Source: Cyclostephanos tholiformis
Lineage: Eukaryota; Bacillariophyta; Thalassiosirophyceae; Thalassiosirales; Thalassiosiraceae
Length of the DNA stretch: 25,339 nt
NCBI GenBank assembly: GCA_036939975.1
Contig: JALLPB010001049.1
Location: 1-25,339 of the forward strand
Direction: 5' to 3'
Part shown: in pieces, positions 8,287 to 17,177 of the stretch
How the letters are laid out: every line of letters begins with the position of its first letter
Position numbering within the stretch: the stretch's first letter is position 1
Made by a program: the position numbers and the translations under genes
Notes under the pieces: model-generated
Told to the model about the DNA's origin: nothing
Database searches by the model: none
Seen by the model: the letters and a program-made list of their open reading frames with translations, nothing else

Positions 8287-10293
8287 GACCGGTTTCGGCG
8301 TCGGCGAACGTGTGGGTGATTCGGAGGGCGTAGCGGAGGGTGCAGGTGTGGGAGGTTGTGTGGGATAAGGCATGGTGCATACCCCAAGAGAAGATACATG
8401 GGCCCACATAACCACATTAACCTGACGAGCCTCAGTTGTCACGGTTCCTGCAAGGGGAGAGTTTGTATAGCTGGCGATACTACTGCGATCGCCACTACCG
8501 ATGTATTTCCCGCCGAAAGTGTAATCCATGTTGGCATAACCACCACTACACAGGTGACAGTAGGACATGATCGTGGAACTCTTTGCCAGGGGGAGCTGGG
8601 CGGGGCACATAATCCCACAAGTATCAATTTGGGGGGAATACCCTCCGTCATGAGTGTGGCCTGAGTTGAAGTTGTGCCCAACCTCGTGCATGAACTGAAC
8701 AGTAGTAGGACGATAGAGAGTAATAATGGAATTGTTAATGGCATAGACAAGACACAGACGTTTAGTTATCCGACATATCTTACCACCATCATATCCCAAA
8801 CGACGGCATTACTCATACTCCGATAACTCCCACTCAGACTGCCGCTCAATCCAAAGCCGTAGTCTGCTCTACAAAGGACGCCTTTGTAGGCGATGCCACC
8901 GCCCAAGCTCTTGGAAAGCAGCGCGTGGTGCAAATCAGGCTGGATCCCTTCTGGCGATGTGTAATGAAATGGGCCACCATAGGGTCTGGAATATATTGTA
9001 CGCATGGTAGCAAGGGCATCTGAAGTGGAAGTGGCGGTAGCATAGTTGGCATTGAGGTCGATGTGGAGTACATTCAAGTGTGTGTCAATCTCCGTCTGCA
9101 GTTTAGCACGTTGTTGGATGAAAATAAAGTAAACAGATGTGTTACAACTTTTAGTTGAGTTACTTATGAGCAACATCAAATGTGCATGCATATGATTGGA
9201 TGCATAACGCTCACCTCATAAATGGTATTTGCTCCTGTGAATAAAGCATTTACTGAATGGCGAGTGTTAAATGGTATTGGTGATTGATGAAGTGAGATTT
9301 CATTAATATTCAAACAACTCCATACTATTCATACAACTCCAACCAAACACTAAGAAAACAACAGCAACTCACCATAGTTGAGAGTGTTCGGACCGATTGT
9401 TCCGGCGTCACACAAGGCTAACTCTCCATTGTCACCACACAATTCTCGGTCAATCTCAATGTAGATGTCAACCCAATACGTGAAACTTATCGCCTGTATA
9501 CGGCGACGTTTCCCGATACGAATCTCTGATCCGCGGAGAGAATGCTGAAGATCAACCATCGCCAGTACAGTGTCCGATGGGTCGAATTTATGAGAGTGAT
9601 CCGTATGATTTTGAGCTGAGTGGTCATGACCTGGGTGATCGTGGTCGTCATGGTGGTCAGACTCAAAGAGGGACCTGCGCTCGATATCAGGGCTGTAGCC
9701 GCACGACCATGCAGGAGGTGTAAAGTCTTCAGCGATGGCCGCCAAAGCCTGTTAACGAAACGAATGAAATCGAAGTTGAAATTTAGCAGTGTTAGACAGA
9801 AGAGTATGTTGCGATATGAGAATTGACCTTCACATAATAATCTCACCTTCCCACGACCTCCCGCTTTCTGAGTGAACTTGATTTTTTCACCGTCTTTCTG
9901 AATTATTCCATCTACATTACCTCCTTTCTTTTCTACAGCAATCAGAACAAGAGCGGGGGCAGTCTCATCGCTAACCAGCATTGTCGCCACATCGTTCTCG
10001 TCCACATATTTACTCTCGCCGCCATTAACGCTCATGGTAGTCTTGGAGGTCACGGCCGGAGTAGCCACACGGACATGCACCTCGTAATTGGTCTCGGAAC
10101 CAGCGCGTTCGGCTCGGAGGCTGAACCGAGGGTGTGGGTCCCCATCAGCGTCAGCGTTCTGGATTCTGGCGGCTATGGATTGATTAGGACCAATGACGTG
10201 TTCGTCGTTCATGGCGGGGATTGTGCGAGATGATATGGCAAGCAGTAGGCTTGTGAGGCAGTTACCGAAGGTTTGGAACTTGGAAAGCGTCAT
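8152..10293 (-). CDS. Secreted reprolysin/gametolysin-like zinc metalloprotease with a cystine-knot-like tail, five exons
   Basis: Exons on the minus strand are 10293-9847, 9748-9373, 9234-9215 (20 nt), 9095-8784 and 8694-8152, all GT-AG with matching phase, giving 565 residues. The ATG at 10293 is preferred over an in-frame ATG at 10359 because it starts a signal peptide (MTLSKFQTFGNCLTSLLLAI). Residues 28-180 look like a propeptide. Residues 181-202 are His-rich (9 of 22). The catalytic domain runs from about 220 to 470 (TYWVDIYIEIDRELCG, then FMHEVGHNFNSGH). The zinc ligands are H388, H392 and H398, the catalytic base is E389, and M428 in STIMSYCH fits the Met-turn. A Pro/Thr/Ser linker leads to six cysteines at 537-564 spaced C-x6-C-x5-CC-x3-C-x8-C. 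It most resembles M12B-like algal proteases; M11 gametolysin is the alternative. Secretion and proteolysis are inferred from family. The substrate is unknown. Confidence 0.88.
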
Positions 10294-10660
10294 TGCGCCA
10301 GTGTTTTGGTGTTTTAGCTTTTTATGAGCGAAAGAGTGCTGTAATAACTCATTTTTCATTTTTATCCTAGTCCCACCAAATTCAATCGCGATTGATTACC
10401 CTTCAAGGATTCACGATTAATTGCCGAACAAGAGAGGGGAAAGGTGGGACTCCCTATCACTGTGGGTCCACTGCTGATCCTTCTCAATCCTTGTAGGTGA
10501 CCCGTCATGCTGACAAACCTCCACACAGAGAGTTCCACGACAAAGCAGCCTCCAGCCCTTCACAGTCATCTCTTAACCCCAATTATGTCTTATCCAATCA
10601 CAACAGTTATTGGCATGGGAGTTAGAGGGTAAAGTCATACCCTTTTTCTTACAAAAGTTA
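10294..10660. promoter_or_regulatory. Upstream flank of the metalloprotease gene with palindromes
   Basis: No coding signal is seen. A perfect 14-bp palindrome, TCAATCGCGATTGA, lies at 10382-10395, about 90 bp before the chosen ATG. It sits inside a wider inverted pair, GTCCCACC at 10370-10377 and GGTGGGAC at 10443-10450. This layout suits a dimeric regulator site. The role is inferred. Confidence 0.4.
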
Positions 10661-10700
10661 TTAAGTGATACACTCTATTCTTAATATCTCTTTATGGTTC

Positions 10701-10714
10701 TCGGTTCAAACCGA
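10701..10714. repeat. Subterminal hairpin at the transposon left end
   Basis: TCGGTTCAAACCGA: 6-bp perfect arms with a 2-nt centre, directly inside the left terminal repeat. Confidence 0.6.
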
Positions 10715-10945
10715 AGAAAGACTTTGTAATTTTGGGTACTGGTTCCTATTTCGTACGTACGTAGGGTTGTACGAACACCTCAGATCATTTTGAGAAACCA
10801 AAATTAGGCGGGAAACATAAAATCTTCCGTGCGCCACTTTTCTTGGGACTATTAATGGGCTTAAACCATGGAGGTGTTGTTGTATTCCTATTAGTAATGG
10901 TACTGAATCATGTTCAAAGCACATAAAAATTAAACCACATTATCT

Positions 10946-12952
10946 CTAACGCCCTAGGAGCCTATTTGTGTCCCGCATATCTACCCCGTGCCATTCATTC
11001 CAGCAGTTGGGACACAGATTTACATTGCAAGTGAGGCAACGTACCGTATTTTGTTTGTTTTGTCTTTTGAATTCATAAACCTCCTGCTGCATTTCATTGT
11101 ATTCATTCGAATAGACATAATAACAATACTGGCATCGCATTGAATATAAAGCCTTGACGAAACAATGGAAACGCCCATCGAGACGACGGGAATGTAACGT
11201 CCCTTCCAAGCTCTTTTTGGTAATTTTTGTCGCTGCCTTTTCTTCCAAAAAGTGTTTGATCCCCGTAGAGTCACTCAAGTCCCACTCCCTAGTGCTGTCA
11301 TCCTCCTGCAAATATGACCCACCGAATGACGACAATGATCTGTTTGATGATTTGTCGTCATCAAATTCTTGAAGCAACTCTCGATGCGCCGAAGTCTGAG
11401 CCGGGAAAATGAAATCATATACTAGCTGCTCGACGAACTCCGCATGCGACCACTTAGCTGGGAGATCTTCTCTCCCCTTCTCCTTCTCCGCATCCCACAT
11501 CGCCACATAGATTTTGTATGCGTTCACCCCCGCGACTCCGAGGCCCCAGATGAACACTGCCCACCACCATTTCTTATGGCGCATCCAAAAGTCGGGCCGA
11601 TACTGCCCCCGCAGCTGATCCGCGATGTCAACATTGTTCATGTTGTTATTGTACTCGTCGATCATATTCAGCCAAAGATAGCCCATCATCTTCATTGAGT
11701 TTGACTCTCGATGGTATACCTTCCTCTTTTTTACGAGCCACTCCACGCTCTCGCTCACCATCGAGAGAAGGTTGACAGGTTTGTTGTCATAGACACAAAC
11801 CGCGAGGAGATCTGGACAATCCTTTGAGTGGACGAGTCTTGCTGCTGTTGTCGTTCCCTTCAATGCCTCTGCCTTTTTTGCATTGAGTTCAATCGGCTGC
11901 TTAATCCCATCAGGGATACCGCGACCAGTAGGGCGGGCAACACCATGGCCTAAGCACTTTGCGAGGTAAAGTGCAGAGAAAAGTTTCTGTGAGTTGTAAA
12001 GGTTGTCCATGTACACCCGAGTCCACACATTTGGCAGCCGTTCGCAAAGCCAGACAACACGTTTTGCTGTATCGGAAAGTTCAAGGTGGTCATACACGCG
12101 GCCAAGATTTGGTGCATCGCCATGCCGAAAATAAAAAGAGAAAGTATACCCCTCGTCACACAGTGCATCGCACTGGAAGCCGTCCCCCTCCCTCTTGTAC
12201 GAAATCCGTAACTTCATCCCGCTCCTCCCCTTAAACCCGATGGTCTGCTCGTCGATAGCAACCCACTTCCCGGGGATCCAGTGCTTGCGAGCACAGTGAT
12301 TCAATTGGTCCAATAGGCTCTGGACCTTCCACATTGCGTTCCGACGTTGTTCGACTGCTGGATTCAATCGGTAGTCCGACAGCGTCAAGAACCGGCGGAG
12401 ATGTCGCCACCGACGCAACCCCGGCACCTTCCTACCATGAACCTGACGATCAAACACCCCATTCCCCACAAAGCTACATCCATAAAGAGGACGATGGGGC
12501 ATTGGTGTGAACCAAGTCTTAAAGTCTGACCTAGGGTTGAGGCCATTTGCAAACATGATCCCAATGAATTTATATAATTCTTCATCGTCAAACGGAACAA
12601 AGTCACCAAAACCCTTCTTCTCATGACCCACAACGCCTATTCCAACACCCTCCGCTGATGCCCGGAAATTTGTACCCTTCCTAATACTTGCAATGTAGGA
12701 GGGGGGCAACTGCAGGTCGAAGAAGTCCTTCGGCCGAGAAAGCTTAACGTCGCCAATTGCTGCGTACGCTGCCGCAGATGGACGCCCCTTCTCGTTTGGT
12801 GGAAGGCTGGTGGGTTGTTGGGTAATCTTTGGTCCAAACGCAGGCCTATTTATTCTTTCCCCCATTGCAGTACAAAAATTGGAGCGGGTTGCACCAGCAG
12901 TGTTGTTTGGATTTGTTGGTGCAAAGAACCCACGCTCCGCACCCGTTTGCAT
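10946..12952 (-). CDS. PiggyBac-like (DDE_Tnp_1_7) transposase, catalytic part
   Basis: An open frame of 668 residues from the ATG at 12952; the frame stays open to 12976 and beyond, but without an ATG. The piggyBac catalytic triad is visible: D234 in VAIDEQTIGFKGRSG (codon 12253-12251), D316 in VYMDNLYNSQ (12007-12005), and D442 in NNVDIADQLRGQY (11629-11627), followed by the family's aromatic block MRHKKWWWAVFIWGL. The C-terminus is cysteine-rich (CQYC, then CLTCNVNLCPNCWNEWH), matching the zinc-binding tail of piggyBac enzymes. The native protein probably began further upstream (12953-13833), in frames now broken. The frame could still yield a protein, but one lacking the normal N-terminus. 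Spacing between the second and third Asp is longer than in the insect enzyme. Confidence 0.85.
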   Translation of the reverse strand: MQTGAERGFFAPTNPNNTAGATRSNFCTAMGERINRPAFGPKITQQPTSLPPNEKGRPSAAAYAAIGDVKLSRPKDFFDLQLPPSYIASIRKGTNFRASAEGVGIGVVGHEKKGFGDFVPFDDEELYKFIGIMFANGLNPRSDFKTWFTPMPHRPLYGCSFVGNGVFDRQVHGRKVPGLRRWRHLRRFLTLSDYRLNPAVEQRRNAMWKVQSLLDQLNHCARKHWIPGKWVAIDEQTIGFKGRSGMKLRISYKREGDGFQCDALCDEGYTFSFYFRHGDAPNLGRVYDHLELSDTAKRVVWLCERLPNVWTRVYMDNLYNSQKLFSALYLAKCLGHGVARPTGRGIPDGIKQPIELNAKKAEALKGTTTAARLVHSKDCPDLLAVCVYDNKPVNLLSMVSESVEWLVKKRKVYHRESNSMKMMGYLWLNMIDEYNNNMNNVDIADQLRGQYRPDFWMRHKKWWWAVFIWGLGVAGVNAYKIYVAMWDAEKEKGREDLPAKWSHAEFVEQLVYDFIFPAQTSAHRELLQEFDDDKSSNRSLSSFGGSYLQEDDSTREWDLSDSTGIKHFLEEKAATKITKKSLEGTLHSRRLDGRFHCFVKALYSMRCQYCYYVYSNEYNEMQQEVYEFKRQNKQNTVRCLTCNVNLCPNCWNEWHGVDMRDTNRLLGR

Positions 12953-13833
12953 GTCGATGTCTGGCACATCTGGCACCCCTTCTGGCGTTAGGGTCTCCAG
13001 TCACCCATGTTGGCATGGATCCCTCTGCTGCCTTCTTGCATTGTAAAGTAAACGACTGCTCATCTTTGGCAGTTCTGACAATGTGGAGGTGACCGTATGT
13101 AATAATCCGATTCCACAATACCTTTTTTGATCCAGTGTACTGAATCCCTAACTCCTTTGCTATCTCAACCAGCATTTTTGCAGTCGTCTTTTTGAAAGGG
13201 AAAACAATGTTCTTGTAATGAGTGCACGGATTGCTCTTCCATCCCACCATCAAGCATGAACTCATTGATCTTGGGAATATCATTTGGGATGCAATCTGCT
13301 CTTGCCTCTTCTTCCATGGCACAATCATAATGGGTGGCGAGTATGCATTCTGCCTCTTCCTCCCATTGGATGGAATCATCGCCCAAAGCAACGCTATTGC
13401 CGCTAGTAGTACTCTTTGTTATTGAGTAATCTGGGTAGACGGGTGGCGCGTCCTTGTCCTCCCCCAAATCATTTGCTTGTCGTTTGTTGCCAGATAGGGG
13501 AGTAATGTCATTGGCTGAGGGACAAGACAAAGAAGATGACACCGCTACGTGTGTGGTGATGTTGTTTGCTGCTGTCGTTGTTGCATTCGTTGACTCCTCT
13601 GTCAATGACAAAATCCCACTTCCCACAGGGCGACTCACTCTGAGCTCACGCAGTGGCGGCGGGGGCAACTTAAGCACTAGAGCATCTAACTCCACCGCCG
13701 GGCAATATCCAACGGCGCCGGATGGTAGCACCCCTGATGCGTTGGATCTTCCCGCATCATTTGTGCTGGAGGGGGGGACAGGGGGCTGTGCAGCGGTGGC
13801 AAAATCATTGATCACATTGACCATCACTGCCAT
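12953..13833 (-). pseudogene. Frameshifted N-terminal region of the right piggyBac-like transposase
   Basis: An ATG at 13833 opens a frame (MAVMVNVINDFATAAQPP) through Pro/Ser/Thr-rich sequence to an acidic segment (SIQWEEEAECILATH, NEFMLDGGMEEQS). The similarity then moves to a second frame near 13245-13215 (YKNIVFPFKKTTAKMLVEI, LWNRIITYGHLHIV), and to the catalytic frame near 12985. The left copy keeps the first junction in one frame with a longer spacer and reads WVILTPE across the second, so both shifts here look like small indels. GT-AG introns do not fit: the only GT...AG span at the second junction is about 22 nt. The piece around AKMLVEIAKELGIQYTGSKK resembles a SAP DNA-binding helix pair. 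Confidence 0.7.
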
Positions 13834-14130
13834 TCAATGCAATTGATGTTTGGGCTACCGTAGAACTATGTAGAAATAGTACTTAAAAGTCAATTTTGGA
13901 GGTTTGGTTTGTGATAAAACACAAACACAAGATCACAAAAGAGGGCTTTCTAAGCCATGTGCACACTTGAACTTTTCATCACCAACACTCTGTCTGGTGA
14001 CAGGGTTCAAACAACATGGAATAAAGCTGAGACTATCAGCTATTCATAGATACAATAATATTTGGGGGTCACTATGAGAGTTTTGTTAATTAAATCGACA
14101 CAAACAATGCTTATGTACCTAAACGTGTTT

Positions 14131-14150
14131 GTGATCTAAAATTAGATCAC
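14131..14150. repeat. Subterminal hairpin at the transposon right end
   Basis: GTGATCTAAAATTAGATCAC: 9-bp perfect arms around AA, directly inside the right terminal repeat. It mirrors the shorter hairpin at the other end. Confidence 0.65.
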
Positions 14151-14190
14151 AGAACCGTAAAGAGATAAAAAATGACCTATTTTCCCTTAA

Positions 14191-14528
14191 AATTACTATT
14201 GTCCGGGATTGAATTCAATCCCTTGTCCAACGATAATATTCTTCTGTACCTGCACAAAGTACGTACGACTCTTATAATATATTTAGGTACTAAAACGGAA
14301 GATTTAAATAAAAAAACGAATGACGTGTCCAACTACTTAACACAACATGACCGACCACGAATTTCTTTTTTGAGAAATGCCGACCAACGAGCCTAAAAAA
14401 AAAAAAAAGGGGGACTTCCTCTTTAATTTTGGATCTTCGGCGTAATATCCTCTCTCCATAATAATAAGCACACACACCTCCATTCGAGGCATAATCGACC
14501 GACTTGTCATCACATCAATTAGAAAAAA
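14191..14528. promoter_or_regulatory. Promoter-side flank of the carrier gene
   Basis: No gene is seen. The stretch contains AAGTACGTACGACT (14257-14270), an A15 run at about 14395 and GA/CA-rich sequence before the ATG. The transposon ends about 340 bp upstream of the carrier start, so it may have displaced distal regulatory sequence. Confidence 0.35.
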
Positions 14529-15779
14529 ATGCCCGAAAAGAAAGGATTCGCAAGCGCCGCAGAGCCGTTCGTTTGCGGCGGGTCGGCGGCGACGTTCGCG
14601 AGCATAATTATCCACCCGATGGATCTTGCCAAGGTGCGTTCTTTTCACTCCCAGGGAGGGGGGAGTTCCTTCCGCGTTGCCGCGAGGTGCGAAAGACGAT
14701 GCGGTTAGGAAGCGCGGATCGTTCTTTCTTGGCAACTCATCCCTCCCCAACATCAAAATTTTCGTCCGATCCAAATATCGAACTGCGGGATATCTTTCCC
14801 TACGCCCACAATTTTGTTTCGCCCACAGGTGCGCATGCAACTCTACGGCGCTCTCAATCCGGGCAAGCCCGTACCGGGCTTCGCGTCCATCCTCTCCTCA
14901 CTGGTGAAGAACGATGGCATCGGATCCATTTACAAGGGCGTCGATGCCGCGATCGGTCGACAGCTCGTTTACGGTACCGCGCGCATCGGATTGCATCGGT
15001 TCATCTCCGACAAGATGGTCGAGTATAACGACGGCAAGCCCATCAATTTCGGCATGAAGACATTGAGCGGGATGGCATCGGGAAGCATCGCCGTTTGCAT
15101 AGGCACGCCATTCGACATCGCACTCGTGAGATTGCAATCCGATTCAATGGCCCCGGTCGACGAGAGGAAGAATTATAAGAACGTCTTCGACGCGCTGACG
15201 CGGACGGTGAAGGAGGAGGGGGTCGGTGCGCTGTACAAGGGATTGGCACCGAATATCCTCAGGGGTATGTCCATGAACGTGGGTATGATGGCGTGTTACG
15301 ATCAGGCGAAGGAGGTCGTTGCGACATTGTTGGGCGATCCAATGACGAATGGACCTGGGTTGCCGACGCAGGTCGGGGCGTCGTGTGTTGCGGTGAGTCC
15401 AGTCTTTTTATTGTCCACTACAGGCTTTTCAGTTTAGCACAGATATGTGCTCTTCCCCTCTACATTATACTTCGATCTGTGATTTTCTCACTTGATTTGT
15501 TTTTAACCTTCTCAGGGTTTCACCGCTGCCCTGTTCAGCATGCCATTCGACCTCATTAAGTCCCGTTTAATGGCACAAAAGCCGGATCCGGTTACCGGCA
15601 AACTCCAATACGGGGGCGTGGTGGACTGCACCGTCCAAATCTTTAAGAAGGAGGGCCCCGCTGGATTCTTCGCTGGATTTTCGGCGTACTACGGTCGATG
15701 CGCACCGCATGCAATGATTATCCTACTCTCGATAGAAAGCATTACGAAGGGATACAGGAACCTTTTTGGTCTCAATTAA
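14529..15779 (+). CDS. SLC25A11: Mitochondrial carrier, 2-oxoglutarate/malate type (SLC25A11-like), three exons
   Basis: Exons are 14529-14633, 14829-15392 and 15516-15779 (phase 0 junctions), giving 310 residues, the family's usual size. Three mitochondrial-carrier repeats are seen, each with its signature: PMDLAKVRM (split by intron 1), PFDIALVRLQ and PFDLIKSRLM. The second repeat continues DERKNYKNVFDALTRTVKEEG, as in animal SLC25A11, and the ends of repeats 1 and 3 carry YKG and FAG glycine turns. Six inner-membrane helices are expected. There is no cleavable presequence, as is usual. Family knowledge predicts exchange of 2-oxoglutarate for malate across the inner mitochondrial membrane. 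A closely related dicarboxylate carrier is the alternative. The ATG follows an A-rich leader (AGAAAAAAATG). Confidence 0.9.
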
Positions 15780-16137
15780 AGGAGAGTTTGGGGTAATATT
15801 TAAAGGGGGGAAAGTCTTATATAAAGGATGAGTGCTAAATATTATTGCGTGTGGTGGGGGGATGATAAATCATATTCATTCCGCAGGAAAACATCATCAT
15901 CATCATCAGTTTTAGGATGTTGATAGTGTGCGATGAGTGTGTTCGGCGATTGATTTGTAGAGTGGATCCGATGGCGGTGTGAGACGCCTACCGTTGGGTG
16001 GGGACCAAGCTGACCGCCTTACATTTCAGTAAAGGGAAAGGTTATACAGTGGCAGCCGACAGATGGAGACGAAAGAAAGCCATTACGTCGGATATGAATC
16101 CCAATTAACCGTGTCAAAAATTAAGCGAGTTTTCAAT
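15780..16137. other. Convergent intergenic region, no gene seen
   Basis: Holds the 3' flanks of the carrier (plus) and the Rieske-like gene (minus). A short ATC/CAT repeat (CATCATCATCATCATC) lies near 15892-15907. No further open frame of interest. Confidence 0.6.
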
Positions 16138-17029
16138 TCATTGTTCGCGGTAATAGACCTTTCCGGTTTCATCGTCTTTGGTTATAATGAAGGCCTGCAC
16201 ATTCTTCATCGCATTTCCGATCGTGGCAGCCTTCGCCCAAGTGTTCACGAATCCGGCGAGTCCGGTCGCCTTGTATTCGGGTCCGAAGAATCCCGTCTTC
16301 AACGAGTAAGTCGCTGCGCACGTCGGACACGCCACGTGCGGCTCCGGTCCCCATACCTCCGCATCGTCGAGGATCTTGCCCCTGTATAGGTCGAATCCGC
16401 ATCGGGGACAGATCCCGTCGACAGCCAGGTACTTGCCGTCCACGTTGGCGCATGCGACCGATCGACCGCCGCCGAAGGCCCAACCGCGGATTTTCCCTTC
16501 GGTCGTTGGGATAACAGACGGAGGTTCGAGCAAGCGACGGTGGAGGCACCACGTTAAAGGGGCTGAAAATGCGAGATGAAAATAATTCCGGTGTGCTCAC
16601 CTATATCCGGCAGCGTAACTCCCGTTATTTCCTGACCGCGACCTCTACCCACGGCGCCCGGACCAGAATCATCCAAACTTCGTTCTGATGACATTCGCCC
16701 CCCCCCCCCAAACAAAAAATTAATGGCATGAGTTTTCGCATGCCATGGAGGTCACCGACATAACGCGCAAATGACGGGGGAGCCGATATTGGACAACACT
16801 CACTCAAGTTTCCCCCCTTTCCGCGACGGCTACCCATCAGTAGCGCCGTGCCGTCGATCGATCGTGGGCGCGATGCCGAGGGATGGTCTATCCCCGTAGG
16901 AGAAGGAGGGCGTCGCGGCGACGCAAGGTGGAATGCCGCGGCGGGAACTCCGAGCCCGGTCGCCGAAACTGACGGAACATTACTGGAACCAATCGCAATT
17001 AAGAGGCAGGCGAGTGAGATGGGCTTCAT
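16138..17029 (-). CDS. Plastid-targeted Rieske-like protein with a CxxC...CxxC site, three exons
   Basis: Exons on the minus strand are 17029-16804, 16684-16601 and 16562-16138; phases match and the product has 244 residues. The N-terminus (MKPISLACLLIAIGSS) is a signal peptide. A31-A32-F33 in PAAAFHLAS resembles the diatom ASAFAP-type plastid junction, so plastid import is inferred. Residues about 116-240 align with the Rieske fold: CANVDGKYLAVDGICPRC (C155, C158), then HVACPTCAATYSLKTG (C182, C185) and an FIITKDDETGKVYY end strand. Classical Rieske proteins ligate [2Fe-2S] with C-x-H and C-x2-H; here both histidines are absent and two extra cysteines appear. A plant/algal PSB33/TEF5-like Rieske-related photosystem protein is possible but not proven. 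It could bind Fe or Zn through four cysteines. Confidence 0.8.
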
Positions 17030-17177
17030 TTGGGAAATCAAGTGTATTAGCGGGTGGGGACAAAGAATGTGAGAATGATGTCGACATGAAAAAATAATGA
17101 AGAGAATGGAGAAATATGGCGGGAACTTGCAAACCCCACGGCGACCAACCGACTAGTATCCAACCCCCAACCGCACG
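17030..17177. promoter_or_regulatory. Short divergent (shared) promoter region
   Basis: Only 148 bp separate the ATG of the Rieske-like gene (minus) from that of the dioxygenase (plus). Both core promoters must lie here, so co-regulation or competition is plausible. No clear TATA word is seen. Confidence 0.5.

Larger units (their letters stand above)
10665..14186 (-). mobile_element. Right piggyBac-like transposon copy, nearly complete
   Basis: The element carries a DDE_Tnp_1_7-type transposase gene on the minus strand and lies in the interval between the divergent metalloprotease and carrier genes. Inner terminal repeats ATCTCTTTATGGTTC (10686-10700) and GAACCGTAAAGAGAT (14152-14166) are inverted, with one mismatch. 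The nearest TTAA tetranucleotides outside them are 10661-10664 and 14187-14190; TTAA is the target duplication known for the piggyBac superfamily. Each end also has a subterminal hairpin: 10701-10714 and 14131-14150. The outermost 20 bp are only weakly symmetric, so exact ends are provisional. Confidence 0.65.

Noticed and set aside
12985..13010. Very short intron to explain the frame change before the catalytic piggyBac frame
   Set aside because: The only GT...AG span is about 22 nt, too short for splicing. The left copy reads through the same place without a shift, so an indel is the better explanation.
13454..13846. 130-codon plus-strand frame
   Set aside because: Antisense to the N-terminal region of the piggyBac-like gene; the sense strand matches the second transposon copy.
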